DNA of 64,000 nucleotides, taken from assembly GCA_027081115.1 (NCBI GenBank), contig JALWLD010000079.1, positions 1 to 64,000 on the forward strand, in the 5' to 3' direction. This document shows, in pieces, positions 27,835 through 36,018 of this stretch; within the stretch, counting starts at the first letter, position 1, and the number at the start of each line of letters is the position of its first letter. Below the pieces are notes generated by a model, which saw only the letters and a list, made by a program, of their open reading frames with translations, made no database searches and was not told the origin of the DNA. The position numbers were made by a program, and so were the translations under genes. The DNA comes from Sulfurovum sp. (GTDB taxonomy: Bacteria > Campylobacterota > Campylobacteria > Campylobacterales > Sulfurovaceae).

Positions 27835-28461
27835 ATGATGTTATTGGCAGATATTGGTAATACCCATTTTCACATCTATCATGGAGATTCAGTAGAACAT
27901 CTCTCTTATGCTAAGGCCATTGAAAAGTACAAAGAACAAAAGCTTTGCTATATCTCTGTAAAACATCAACTCTCTAAAGTAATAGAGCAAATCAGCCAAT
28001 GGAAGAACATCTCTTCTATGGTACATATAGACGGAGAGTATGAAACTATGGGTGTAGACAGACGGGCACTTTGTTTAAGTTATGAAAACGGTGTATTTGT
28101 AGATGCCGGTTCTGCCATTACTGTAGATGTTGTAGAAGAGGGAAGATACCTTGGCGGGTATATCTTTCCTGGTTTAAAAACCATGATAAAAAGTTATGAA
28201 GATATCTCTCCATTATTAAAAACAGAGCTAAACAGAACAATATCATTGGCTCAGCTTCCTTCTACAACAAAAGAGCAGATAAGCTATGGTATAATCGCGT
28301 CAATAAAAGCACTCATAGACAAACACAGCAAAGAAAAACCCCTCTATTTTACCGGTGGAGACGGCAAGTTTTTGTCTACCTTTTTCGAAACATCTCTTTA
28401 TGATGAAGCGTTGGTTTTTCAAGGGTTGAGACATGCGTTAAAGGAGTATGAATTATGTTAA
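27835..28461 (+). CDS. coaX: Type III pantothenate kinase
   Basis: A 208-residue ASKHA-fold kinase catalysing the first step of coenzyme A synthesis. The N-terminal phosphate loop is LLADIGNTHFHIYH, with GVDRRALCLS near residue 64 and DAGSAITVDVV plus GGYIFPGL around 90-115, as in CoaX. It is shorter than the ~250-residue Bacillus form, which is usual in Campylobacterota. It overlaps hisG by seven bases. Confidence 0.92.
   Translation: MMLLADIGNTHFHIYHGDSVEHLSYAKAIEKYKEQKLCYISVKHQLSKVIEQISQWKNISSMVHIDGEYETMGVDRRALCLSYENGVFVDAGSAITVDVVEEGRYLGGYIFPGLKTMIKSYEDISPLLKTELNRTISLAQLPSTTKEQISYGIIASIKALIDKHSKEKPLYFTGGDGKFLSTFFETSLYDEALVFQGLRHALKEYELC
28290..28295 (+). promoter_or_regulatory. Possible internal -10 box for hisG inside coaX
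   Basis: GGTATAATCGCG within coaX is nearly the same string as the ilvC promoter (GGTATAATCGCGC at 56721). It could give separate transcription of hisG about 160 bases later, but the site also encodes in-frame codons. Confidence 0.3.
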
Positions 28462-29075
28462 CAGTAGCACTTCCGAAAGGAAGAATTGCAGAGCAGACTT
28501 TAGAGATATTTGCTGAAATCTTTGGTGGAGAGTTTAAATTTGAGGGTAGAGAACTCATTTTGGATATGGGAGATTTTCGTTTTCTAAATGTACGTAATCA
28601 AGATGTACCAACCTATGTAGAACACGGTGCAGCTGATATTGGTGTGGTTGGTCTTGATGTAATTACAGAAAAAGAGCTCGACATCATCCAATTGCTCGAT
28701 ATGCAGCTTGGAAAATGTAAAGTGGCTATTGGTATTAAAAATGAAGATGAACTGGACTGGTCCCGTCCCAACATTAAAGTAGCTACAAAAATGGTAAACA
28801 TCACGAAGAACTATTTTGCGCAAAAAGCAGTGGGTGTAGAAGTGGTAAAGCTATATGGTTCTATTGAGCTGGCACCTTTGGTCGGTTTGGCAGATGCTAT
28901 TGTAGATATTGTAGAGACAGGCAATACTATGCGTGAGAATGGCCTGAAAGTTGCAGAAGATATTATGGATTCTTCTGCGCACCTCATTGCCAATAAAAAC
29001 AGTTTCTATGCTAAAAAAGGTGAGATCCTTTCTCTTTATGAAAAAATAAAAACTGTTGTAGAAAGAAATGCCTAA
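28455..29075 (+). CDS. hisG: ATP phosphoribosyltransferase, short form
   Basis: A 206-residue protein with VALPKGRIAEQTLEI at the N terminus, GAADIGVVGLDVI near 55 and DIVETGNTMRENGL near 155 (PRPP loop). It catalyses the first step of histidine synthesis. The length is that of short HisG, which in other bacteria needs the regulatory partner HisZ; no hisZ is in this window. Confidence 0.94.
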   Translation: MLTVALPKGRIAEQTLEIFAEIFGGEFKFEGRELILDMGDFRFLNVRNQDVPTYVEHGAADIGVVGLDVITEKELDIIQLLDMQLGKCKVAIGIKNEDELDWSRPNIKVATKMVNITKNYFAQKAVGVEVVKLYGSIELAPLVGLADAIVDIVETGNTMRENGLKVAEDIMDSSAHLIANKNSFYAKKGEILSLYEKIKTVVERNA

Positions 29076-29772
29076 CAGTTCTGATTCACTTGACCTCTAC
29101 GCGAAAGTAGAAGATCTTTTAGGTGTAAAAGAGGCTGCTCCAGGTCTCTATGCCCATTACCTTCTTTTTTTAAATACTCAAGACTTTGATAGCTTACTGG
29201 ATGTGGGTTGTGGCTCTGGAGATTTCTTACGCCAGATACAGGGCGCATTGGGGATTTCTCAAGTCAAAGGGATCGACCTCAGTCCATTTATGGTGGCACA
29301 AACCCTTGAACAAGGCTATGATGCGGAGTGCATAGACTTATGCGATTTAGACGGTACGTATGACGTGATAACAGCAGTCTTTGATATGGTCAACTATCTG
29401 AACAAAGAGCAGTTGGCTTCTTTTCTCTCCTGCGTGAAAGATCACTTAAATGAAGGTGGTGTTTTTTTGTGCGATATCAACACCCTATTTGGTTTTGAAA
29501 ATGTAGCAGTGGGCTCTTTCATTGTAGATGACGAAGATCGGTTTTTAGCAGTTGACAGTGATTTTGAAAATGGAGAATATATTTCAGAATTTACTCTGTT
29601 TGAAAAAGGGGAACACTGCTTTAAAAAGTCACAAGAGACGATCCGACAGTATTATCATACAGTTGATGAAATTGTGAAGTTGAGTGGTTTTTCTTTATTG
29701 CAACATGACCAAGTCCATCTCTATGAGCTGGAAGAATCAGATAAGAGGTTTATGGTACTACAGAAAATATAA
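29068..29772 (+). CDS. Class I SAM-dependent methyltransferase
   Basis: A 234-residue soluble methyltransferase. Motif I is LLDVGCGSGDFLRQI near residue 48; KGIDLSPFMVAQT follows, and VITAVFDMVNYL near 105 is the post-motif region. The substrate is unknown. It overlaps hisG by eight bases. A decayed copy of its 3' half lies 3 kb downstream at 32596-32870, on the far side of the riboswitch-controlled operon. TTTTGAAAATG occurs twice in this gene, and the decayed copy appears to have deleted between them. Confidence 0.88.
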   Translation: MPNSSDSLDLYAKVEDLLGVKEAAPGLYAHYLLFLNTQDFDSLLDVGCGSGDFLRQIQGALGISQVKGIDLSPFMVAQTLEQGYDAECIDLCDLDGTYDVITAVFDMVNYLNKEQLASFLSCVKDHLNEGGVFLCDINTLFGFENVAVGSFIVDDEDRFLAVDSDFENGEYISEFTLFEKGEHCFKKSQETIRQYYHTVDEIVKLSGFSLLQHDQVHLYELEESDKRFMVLQKI

Positions 29773-29794
29773 AGAAATGTACTTTCTAGTAGAT

Positions 29795-30241
29795 TTAATT
29801 TTTTCCAGGCTCTAAACTTTTAATAAGTTCATACTTCGAGTAGTCACCACTTTTTTTTGCTTCTTTATATGCAGCATTTAATGACTTTCTCCATTCAACT
29901 CTGGCTTTACGATAACGATTTCGTTCTTGTATCTGCTGTTTATGTTGCTCTAAACGAAGCAAACGCTTCGACACTATCTCTTGGTTCTTTTGGAACTTAA
30001 TGTTTCCTTGATCTTTTTTAGTGTCGACTAAAACAGTTTTTTTGGGTACATTATTGCCATTTACGACAAGAGGTTCTTTTTCTTTTAGAAGAGAAGATCC
30101 CCCTTGTGGACCCTTTCCCTTTTCTCTATTTACGGTTGCTTCTCGATTTTCAATAATATTCTCTTTTGACTGCATAGTGTATGCAGTCCAGCCCATCAGA
30201 ATTATAAGAAAAGCTCCGCCTGTCAAAAGTTCTTTTTTCAT
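29795..30241 (-). CDS. Small membrane-anchored basic protein of unknown function
   Basis: The ORF track begins with a TTG at 30259, directly after the stop of the upstream lipoprotein gene. The ATG at 30241 (MKKELLTGGAFLIILMGW) is a better start. The ~148-residue product has one N-terminal hydrophobic helix followed by a highly charged Lys/Arg/Gln-rich region, predicted coiled coil (LRLEQHKQQIQERNRYRKAR). No family recognised. It is the last gene of the riboswitch-linked operon. Confidence 0.65.
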   Translation of the reverse strand: MKKELLTGGAFLIILMGWTAYTMQSKENIIENREATVNREKGKGPQGGSSLLKEKEPLVVNGNNVPKKTVLVDTKKDQGNIKFQKNQEIVSKRLLRLEQHKQQIQERNRYRKARVEWRKSLNAAYKEAKKSGDYSKYELIKSLEPGKN

Positions 30242-30259
30242 TTTAGAGTATTTATACAA

Positions 30260-31762
30260 TTAAGAACGATAGTCTGAGTTGATCCCATCCATACCATCAC
30301 AGTTCTGGTCTATACCATCACCTACAGTATCACTTTCATTTGGATTTATTGACGCATTTGCATCATCACAATCTACTGACCATCCAGAAGTCCAGAACCC
30401 ATCACCGTCACGGTCCTCACCTATTTTGACAAGAGCCGGTACATACCATCCAATATCTGAGCCGTTACTTCTAATTTCAACATGATATGTTTTTCCTGTA
30501 TCTGTATTATTTGAGAGTATTTGATATATTCTCCCATTTCCATTACTCATTTCTGTTCCGTTTTCATCATATGCATACCAGTCATAATCGGTAATTGCAC
30601 CACTATTTCCCCCGTCATCTGAATCCTCTATAAAGAAAGCGGACGAGTAGGCAGGAAGGCTTATACTGTAAAAATCTGTATCGCTTGTATCATGTAGAGT
30701 CCTCATCTGACTGTATATATCTTTACGATGTTGGATTTCTTCATATGCACCCAAAGTTTCAGGTGTCGGTTTGGCACTTGCTATATCATTATCCATTTCA
30801 AAAAGATCTACCGTTCCATCTGCAATCGCATCGACTCCGGAACAATCCTGATCGATACCATCACCTCCTATTTCAGTAGCATACGGATAGATCGTATCAT
30901 TATTATCGTTACAGTCGTAAGTTGGCGTATAATTATCAGCATCACTATCCATATATTCTCGAATACCCAACTGATAGCTCGTAGTCTCGACTACACTGTA
31001 TGAACGTACTTTCAGATAGTAGGTACCTGTATATGCTGCAGTATATATGATATGGCTGTCATAATCTATATAGTCGTCATCAGACTCTATGTGATTACCA
31101 GCACTTTGATCAGTATTATCGTACAGATACAGATAGGTGTCTCCAACTTCATTCAGGTTGATAGCAAAAAATTCATATTTTTTGCCCATCTCAAGCTCAA
31201 CTTTCACCCAGTCGTAATCACCCTGAGGATATATACTGTGTGGCTGGAGAGTAGCACCGACTTCAATGGTCCCTGCCGTTGATACATTGTTGTCTCCCGT
31301 AGAACCTTCGTAGCTATCTTTTACCTTTGGACTACTTGGTTTATATGTTGCAATGACGGTGATTGCATCTGGAGCGCTGTTATCTGTCCCATCATTCACA
31401 ATAAGTTGTAAAGTATAATTACCCTCAACATCAGTTTTAAAGGTAGGATTTACCACATTGGCATCAGACAATACAGCCATGCTTCCTTGAGGAGATATGA
31501 GAGTCCAACTATAGCTTAGCGTATTAGCATCTACATCAGAGCTTGCAGAACCATCCAGTGTTACTTCTGACCATAATGAAACATTTTGATCATCTCCTGC
31601 ATTGGCTACAGGAGGAGTGTTCCCTTCTGCTACTGGTGCTGCTACGGGTGTTCCACTAAGTCCTCTTTCAGAAGGAATTCCTTCTGAACCGCATCCTGAG
31701 AAAGCTAAGATTGCTGCTGTTGAAAGTAGCAGGGTTGTTATTTTTCTATTTATAAGTTTCAT
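30260..31762 (-). CDS. Surface lipoprotein with PKD domain and MopE-type metal-binding repeats
   Basis: A 500-residue lipoprotein: the signal ends in LAFSGCGSEG. A PKD-like domain follows (PPVANAGDDQNVSLWSEVTL, then SYSWTLISPQGS, residues ~50-140). A pre-peptidase-type beta domain (YDWVKVELEMGKKYEFFAIN) spans ~170-270. Two MopE-type repeats come next: DSDADNYTPTYDCNDNNDT with GDGIDQDCSG near 275, and DRDGDGFWTSGWSVDCDDAN with GDGIDQNCDG at the C terminus. MopE repeats bind calcium or copper in studied proteins. Likely a cell-surface adhesion or matrix protein. Confidence 0.85.
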   Translation of the reverse strand: MKLINRKITTLLLSTAAILAFSGCGSEGIPSERGLSGTPVAAPVAEGNTPPVANAGDDQNVSLWSEVTLDGSASSDVDANTLSYSWTLISPQGSMAVLSDANVVNPTFKTDVEGNYTLQLIVNDGTDNSAPDAITVIATYKPSSPKVKDSYEGSTGDNNVSTAGTIEVGATLQPHSIYPQGDYDWVKVELEMGKKYEFFAINLNEVGDTYLYLYDNTDQSAGNHIESDDDYIDYDSHIIYTAAYTGTYYLKVRSYSVVETTSYQLGIREYMDSDADNYTPTYDCNDNNDTIYPYATEIGGDGIDQDCSGVDAIADGTVDLFEMDNDIASAKPTPETLGAYEEIQHRKDIYSQMRTLHDTSDTDFYSISLPAYSSAFFIEDSDDGGNSGAITDYDWYAYDENGTEMSNGNGRIYQILSNNTDTGKTYHVEIRSNGSDIGWYVPALVKIGEDRDGDGFWTSGWSVDCDDANASINPNESDTVGDGIDQNCDGMDGINSDYRS

Positions 31763-31771
31763 TATTTATCC

Positions 31772-32377
31772 TTAAAATTTATAAGAGACACCAAGTGTCC
31801 ATGTATCTGAGTCTACATCATCTAGTTGTGCTGTGTAGTCAAAACCTGTATCATTATACAAAGAGACATAATCTGCAAATATCAAAATATTTTCTGTAAC
31901 CGTGTATTGTGCTCCAAGTCCCCATTGGAATCCACTCTCATAGGCATCACCACCTGAAAGATCAGTAAGCATTACACCTCCGTAACCAAGAAGTGCATAA
32001 ACAGAAAAGTCTCCAATCGGGTACATAGGTTTCACATAGATACCCCAACTTGAGAAGTCACCATTGTAGTTATCTGCCAAACCTGTCAGATCTCCTGCAT
32101 TATAATCTGTACTGAACCCGAAAGTATAACGACCTTCAAGCGCTATATATTCGTTGTACTGATACCCTGCCTGAAGCATCATTGTATTTGCAGAGATCTC
32201 TTCAGAAGTAAAATCATCATTTACCGTTGCATTTCCAAAACCAAGACCTATGTAAAATACTGAGTTGTCAATTACAGGTATTACAACCGGTTCCTCTATA
32301 GGTGCAACATCTCCCCCCGCTATTAAACAACTACTGAGTGCCAGTACGGACACCAATGATAAAATGCTCTTTTTCAT
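31772..32377 (-). CDS. Outer-membrane beta-barrel protein (OmpW/OmpA-barrel-like)
   Basis: A 201-residue protein with a Sec signal (ILSLVSVLALSSCLIAGG), then an eight-strand-like barrel pattern: FYIGLGFGNATVNDD, LQAGYQYNEYIALEGRYTF, YALLGYGGVM, WGLGAQYTVTENILIFADYVSLY. It ends WTLGVSYKF with terminal Phe. The signal includes a Cys, but its surroundings do not make a good lipobox. It is the first gene after the GEMM-type riboswitch and lies ten bases before the lipoprotein gene. AGGGGAGGAAG precedes the ATG. Confidence 0.82.
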   Translation of the reverse strand: MKKSILSLVSVLALSSCLIAGGDVAPIEEPVVIPVIDNSVFYIGLGFGNATVNDDFTSEEISANTMMLQAGYQYNEYIALEGRYTFGFSTDYNAGDLTGLADNYNGDFSSWGIYVKPMYPIGDFSVYALLGYGGVMLTDLSGGDAYESGFQWGLGAQYTVTENILIFADYVSLYNDTGFDYTAQLDDVDSDTWTLGVSYKF

Positions 32378-32429
32378 TTAATCTTCCTCCCCTTATGTAT
32401 ATCTTGAAATTTACTGATAAATAATGATT

Positions 32430-32506
32430 TGCTGAGTAGCCTGGCGATCTGCGAGAGACCCATAGCTTTCCGTACTATCTTCGCAGACAGGTTGGCTTTG
32501 TGCAGA
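32430..32506 (-). ncRNA. GEMM-I-type cyclic dinucleotide riboswitch aptamer
   Basis: On the minus strand, about 50 bases before the barrel gene, the sequence reads CACAAAGCCAACCTG, then a hairpin CTGTCT-GCGA-AGATAG with a GNRA tetraloop, then ACGGAAAGCTATGGGTC, and ends with GATCGCCAGGCTAC. These match the order of GEMM-I elements: the GCAAACC-like strand, tetraloop hairpin, GACGCAAAGC linker, and GCCGGGYUGCC closing strand. GEMM-I RNAs bind cyclic di-GMP, and a subclass binds 3',3'-cGAMP. There is no obvious U-run terminator between it and the gene, so control may be at translation. The match is from memory without covariance scoring. Confidence 0.75.
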
Positions 32507-32595
32507 ATGTTTAACTTTATTATACAGATATTTATATTCGCTAATTATAGTAACTGTATGCTTATAATTAAATTATATAATAAAAAGTCGATACA

Positions 32596-32870
32596 GTGTT
32601 TTCCTTGGTGATATCAATACACTCCACGGTTTTGAAAATGGAGAATATATTTCAGAATTTACTCTGCTTTAAAAAGTTACAAGAGAAGATCCGACAGTAT
32701 TGTTATATTGTTAAAGATATTGTTACATTCAGTGGTTTAGAGTTGTTAGTCGATGATGAGGTCAATCTCTACGGATTGGAAAGTGCTGATAAAAAGTTTT
32801 TGGTGCTAAAAAAAGTAGGGGTATGGGGAGATAGTATTTTGGTAGGCAAGGTGCCTACCAAGATAGTCTA
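32596..32870 (+). pseudogene. Decayed 3' half of a methyltransferase (copy of the gene at 29068)
   Basis: This 275-base stretch aligns to the last 330 or so bases of the intact methyltransferase, on the same strand. Shared strings include GGTTTTGAAAATG, ATATTTCAGAATTTACTCTG and GATCCGACAGTATT. Two deletions are visible relative to the intact copy: one between the two TTTTGAAAATG repeats and one of about 20 bases between CTG repeats, which shifts the frame. The C-terminal part is still readable (DDEVNLYGLESADKKFLVL). There is no N-terminal half or motif I. The ORF-track entry starting here with GTG is therefore not a real gene. Confidence 0.85.
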
Positions 32871-32879
32871 GGACTATCT
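32839..32879. repeat. Two abutting strong hairpins between the pseudogene and rpsR
   Basis: TTGGTAGGCA pairs with TGCCTACCAA (10 bp, three-base loop), and AGATAGTC pairs with GACTATCT (8 bp, three-base loop). They share one base at 32861. Neither is followed by a T-run on either strand. The second overlaps the rpsR stop codon region. They may act as transcript 3'-end stabilisers or Rho-independent-like stops for rpsF-ssb-rpsR, but the type is uncertain. Confidence 0.6.
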
Positions 32880-33137
32880 CAAGTTCTCAAATGGGGATTC
32901 AACAACATTCTTTCTATCTACGATATACGGAATAAGTGCTGTTTGTCTTGCTCTTTTGATTGCGACAGTTACAAGCTCCTGGTGACGCTTACAGTTACCT
33001 GTCAATCTTCTTGGCATGATTTTAAATCTTTCGCTCAAACTGAATTTGAGTGAATTTAAATCTTTATAGTCGATAAAATCAACTTTCTGCTCACAATATT
33101 TACAAAATCTCTTTTTAAATTTTCTTCTTTCTGCCAT
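32874..33137 (-). CDS. rpsR: 30S ribosomal protein S18
   Basis: An 87-residue basic protein with the S18 signature [23 protein letters not shown], then [20 protein letters not shown] and the C-terminal [13 protein letters not shown]. It binds S6 in the small-subunit platform. It is the last gene of rpsF-ssb-rpsR, 11 bases after ssb. Confidence 0.97.
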   Translation of the reverse strand: MAERRKFKKRFCKYCEQKVDFIDYKDLNSLKFSLSERFKIMPRRLTGNCKRHQELVTVAIKRARQTALIPYIVDRKNVVESPFENLR

Positions 33138-33148
33138 GGTCTGTTCTC

Positions 33149-33646
33149 CTAAAACGGTATTTCATCTTCGTTGATGTCAATTTCTGGGATGTTAGTTGGT
33201 GCTGCTTGTTGTGGTGCAGGCTGAGGAGCACTTTGAGATGGTGCAGAGTAACCTTGCTGTTGTGGTGCAGGCTGAGAATATGTATCTCCAGCCGGTGCAG
33301 CATTGTAACCCTGTGAGTCATCTTTACTTCCAAGCATCTGCAGGTTTTCTACTGTTACAGAGTGCTTTGATCTTTTGCTTCCATCTTGTGCTGTCCACTG
33401 GTCAAGCTTCAATCTACCATCTACCAAAACTTTGCTACCCTTACGTAAATACTGATTTGCAATTTCAGCAGTTCTTCCAAAGAAAGTAATGTCTACAAAC
33501 AGTACTTCTTCTTTCTGTTCACCGGTTGCAGATTTGAATTTACGTGAAGTTGCGATTGCCGTGTTTCCAATGGCACTCCCACCTTGTGTGTATCTTACTT
33601 CTACATCTCTGGTTAGGTTTCCTGCTAAAATAATCTTATTGTACAT
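33149..33646 (-). CDS. ssb: Single-stranded DNA-binding protein
   Basis: A 165-residue SSB with an N-terminal OB fold ([37 protein letters not shown]), a Gln/Pro/Ala-rich linker from about residue 110, and the acidic tip DINEDEIPF that recruits repair and replication partners. It lies between rpsF and rpsR, the widely conserved order. Confidence 0.97.
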   Translation of the reverse strand: MYNKIILAGNLTRDVEVRYTQGGSAIGNTAIATSRKFKSATGEQKEEVLFVDITFFGRTAEIANQYLRKGSKVLVDGRLKLDQWTAQDGSKRSKHSVTVENLQMLGSKDDSQGYNAAPAGDTYSQPAPQQQGYSAPSQSAPQPAPQQAAPTNIPEIDINEDEIPF

Positions 33647-33673
33647 AGGGTTGCTCCTGTTGGTCGCGTTTAA

Positions 33674-34084
33674 TTATGCTTCTGTTGTTTCAGATGCTGC
33701 TTCTGGAGCAGGTGTTGCTTCAGGTGCTTTTTCTACAGGTGCTTCAGCTTTTTTAGTAGCTGTTGCAACAAGTTTGTCAAATTGTGCGATCTCTTTATTT
33801 TTAACATATTTTACAGTTAAAAACTTAATGACGTCTTCATTGATCTTAAGATTTCTCTCAAGCTCGTTGATCACAGTTCCTTCAGCTTTGAAGAATAATA
33901 CTGTGTAGTATCCTCTGTCATTTTTCTGTACAGGATAAGCAAGTTTTCTCATACCCATATCGTCAGTTGCAACGAGTTCTGCACCTTCTTTAGCAAGTAC
34001 ATCTTTGATCTTAGCGATCTGTGCTGCAGTCTCTTCGTCTGTTAGTGTAGCTTTTACTACAAACAGTGTTTCATAACAAGTCAT
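33674..34084 (-). CDS. rpsF: 30S ribosomal protein S6
   Basis: A 136-residue S6 with YETLFVVKATLTDEE at the N terminus and MRKLAYPVQKNDRGYYTVLFFKA in the middle. The C-terminal tail is long and rich in Ala, Glu and Pro (APVEKAPEATPAPEAASET), beyond the usual ~100-residue core. It is the first gene of the rpsF-ssb-rpsR operon and sits 28 bases ahead of ssb. Confidence 0.96.
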   Translation of the reverse strand: MTCYETLFVVKATLTDEETAAQIAKIKDVLAKEGAELVATDDMGMRKLAYPVQKNDRGYYTVLFFKAEGTVINELERNLKINEDVIKFLTVKYVKNKEIAQFDKLVATATKKAEAPVEKAPEATPAPEAASETTEA

Positions 34085-34220
34085 ATTGTTTCCTTTTGGT
34101 TTAATAGCCCATATAAATGCAGATATTTACTATCTGTCCAAAAATGAGCAAGAATTTTGGAAGCGATATTCTACCCTAAGATGTCTTTGCTTTTACTGAG
34201 TCAGGATTCTAAATATATTC

Positions 34221-35414
34221 TTAATGAAAAGGAAGAAGGAGGGAAAATTCTGCACCATTTTCAATGTTTTGTGCAGTCAAACTACCCTGCATATTTTCAA
34301 TCATATTTTTGGCTATATTCAGTCCCAACCCTGACCCCTCTTTTTTACTTGTGACATAAAGATCGAACAGTGTATTGAGCATATCGGCAGGAATACCTCC
34401 TGCATTGTCTTTGATCCGTACACAGGCATGTTCATTATCTGTGGAGATAGCAATAGTGATCTGCATATTTTCATGAGGGTTTTCTTCAAATGCATCTTTT
34501 GCATTTTTCAAGAGGGAAAGAAGTATTTGTTTGAATTCATTGGGGTAACCATATGCCAAGACATTCCTGTCCCCTTCTACTATAATATCAATATACTTAT
34601 ATTGGTATTCGGATTCAATTAGTCTCAGTACACTCTGTATATGCTCAAAGAGGTTAAATTGCACCCTTTCTTTCATAGGATTGAAGAAATTCTGAAAATC
34701 CACCACGGTTTGATTTAAATGTTCGACTTGCATTACTACTTTATCGAGTGTTTCATAAAACATATTTGTATCAATAGGACCTTTTTTCAGTTTTATTTTT
34801 AGTACACTCACGATCAGGTTGATCGAATTGAGCGGCTGTTTCCACTGATGGGTGACCATTCCTATCATTTCGCCAATTTGGGCATGGCGTGACTGTATCT
34901 CCATTATTTTCTGATTCTCACGACTTTTCTTTATGGCGCTGTCTACCATTACCTGCATCTCTTCGTTAAAGCGTTTTAGTTGCATATTTTTTTCAGAGAT
35001 CTCTTTTAAAAGTAGGGATTTCTCATTACGTTCCTGAATCAGTTTTTGCTGTGTATTTGCCTGTTGGGTGATATTTTCAAACAGTATGATCAATGTTTCG
35101 AAGTAACCTTCCTTTTCATTGCACGTTCGTCCGGGATGGACATGAATATGCACATATTGATCGGTATTTTTAACGATATAGGGAAGTGTGAGTACTTCTT
35201 TCTCTTTTTTAAATATTTTTTCTATTTCAGCTTCCATACCGTAGAGCTCAGGAACGACTTGAATAAGATTCATATTATCATAATTCATACTACTGGCCTC
35301 ACATAAACGAAAGACCATATCTGAATATTCAATGATCTGTAAGTTTTTATCTATGACCATGTATTCATAGAGATGATTTGCATTGATCGCATTTAAAATT
35401 TCTTGTATATGCAT
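34221..35414 (-). CDS. Cytoplasmic PAS-domain sensor histidine kinase
   Basis: A 397-residue kinase with no membrane segment. An N-terminal PAS-like domain (HLYEYMVIDKNLQIIEYSDM, residues ~14-120) is followed by a coiled linker. HisKA has the phospho-acceptor in MVTHQWKQPLNSIN near residue 188, and the HATPase domain has N box NEFKQILLSLLKNAKDAF, IKDNAGGIP and GSGLGLNIAKNMIE. There is no receiver domain or response regulator next to it. It is the last gene of the coiled-coil/OmpA/GTPase operon, 11 bases after the GTPase, so it may respond to GTPase state. Confidence 0.92.
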   Translation of the reverse strand: MHIQEILNAINANHLYEYMVIDKNLQIIEYSDMVFRLCEASSMNYDNMNLIQVVPELYGMEAEIEKIFKKEKEVLTLPYIVKNTDQYVHIHVHPGRTCNEKEGYFETLIILFENITQQANTQQKLIQERNEKSLLLKEISEKNMQLKRFNEEMQVMVDSAIKKSRENQKIMEIQSRHAQIGEMIGMVTHQWKQPLNSINLIVSVLKIKLKKGPIDTNMFYETLDKVVMQVEHLNQTVVDFQNFFNPMKERVQFNLFEHIQSVLRLIESEYQYKYIDIIVEGDRNVLAYGYPNEFKQILLSLLKNAKDAFEENPHENMQITIAISTDNEHACVRIKDNAGGIPADMLNTLFDLYVTSKKEGSGLGLNIAKNMIENMQGSLTAQNIENGAEFSLLLPFH

Positions 35415-35425
35415 ACCATTCCTTT

Positions 35426-35929
35426 TTAAGTAAGCATAGAGTGTGCTAAAGCATAGAATACCTCTTCAACACCGCTACCACTTTTTGCTGAACCCAGATA
35501 AATATCGTTTACCTTTTGTCCATATTGTTGTTTAATCTCTTCAAGAATATTTTTTGCAGTAATATTATCAAGCATGTCACATTTGTTCAGTACAAGCATC
35601 ACAGGTGATGAAGGTATGATACCTTCAATAGTTTTTAGATAGGTTGCAATATGTTCAATGGTCTCTTCTCTTGTGAGATCTGAAACAATTATACACCCGT
35701 GTGCCCCTGTCAAATAAGTAGTATTGACTGCTTTTAGCTCTGTACCACCTTCTATATCCCAGATCAGTCCCTGAACAGTTTCATTTTCCAGTGCAATATT
35801 TTTTCTTGATATCTTTACACCGATTGTGCTCAAGTAGGTATCACTGAATTGGTTGTCTACATAGCGACGGATAAAACTTGTTTTCCCTGTCGCAAAATCT
35901 CCGATCAAAATTATTTTTTTTGATATCAT
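35426..35929 (-). CDS. Rab/MglA-like small GTPase
   Basis: A 167-residue Ras-superfamily protein, rare in bacteria. P-loop GDFATGKTSF, switch I Thr in YLSTIGVKIS, G3 motif IWDIEGGTE, G4 LNKCDML and G5 GSAKSGSG are all present. The G3 motif has Gly where Ras and Rab have the catalytic Gln (DxxGQ), so intrinsic hydrolysis may be slow or helped in trans. In Myxococcus the roadblock protein MglB is the activating partner of MglA; the adjacent large membrane protein has a roadblock-like region. Start ATG shares one base (TAATG) with the stop of a 29-codon ORF. Confidence 0.88.
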   Translation of the reverse strand: MISKKIILIGDFATGKTSFIRRYVDNQFSDTYLSTIGVKISRKNIALENETVQGLIWDIEGGTELKAVNTTYLTGAHGCIIVSDLTREETIEHIATYLKTIEGIIPSSPVMLVLNKCDMLDNITAKNILEEIKQQYGQKVNDIYLGSAKSGSGVEEVFYALAHSMLT

Positions 35930-36018
35930 TATTTATTATATCCTTTTTGGTACTGTAGATTTTCTTGTACAAATATTTTTGAGAGGATTGTATTCAGTAT
36001 CAATTGTATCTGTTTCAT
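35929..36018 (-). CDS. Small ORF (29 codons) coupled to both neighbours
   Basis: The ORF track misses this frame. Its ATG at 36018 overlaps the stop of the OmpA-like gene as ATGA, and its TAA overlaps the GTPase ATG as TAATG. It therefore fills the only gap in the operon exactly. The product begins MKQIQLILNTILSKIF, an amphipathic helix-like stretch, and ends polar (QYQKGYNK). There is no known family. It might be a functional peptide or simply keep ribosomes moving to the GTPase start. Coding evidence is only the perfect double junction. Confidence 0.5.
   Translation of the reverse strand: MKQIQLILNTILSKIFVQENLQYQKGYNK

Noticed and set aside
32596-32871. 91-residue ORF listed as a possible gene
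   Set aside because: It is the out-of-frame start plus in-frame tail of a decayed methyltransferase fragment, so annotated as a pseudogene.
33489-33908. 139-residue plus-strand ORF over rpsF/ssb
   Set aside because: Runs antisense across two ribosomal-operon genes; shadow only.
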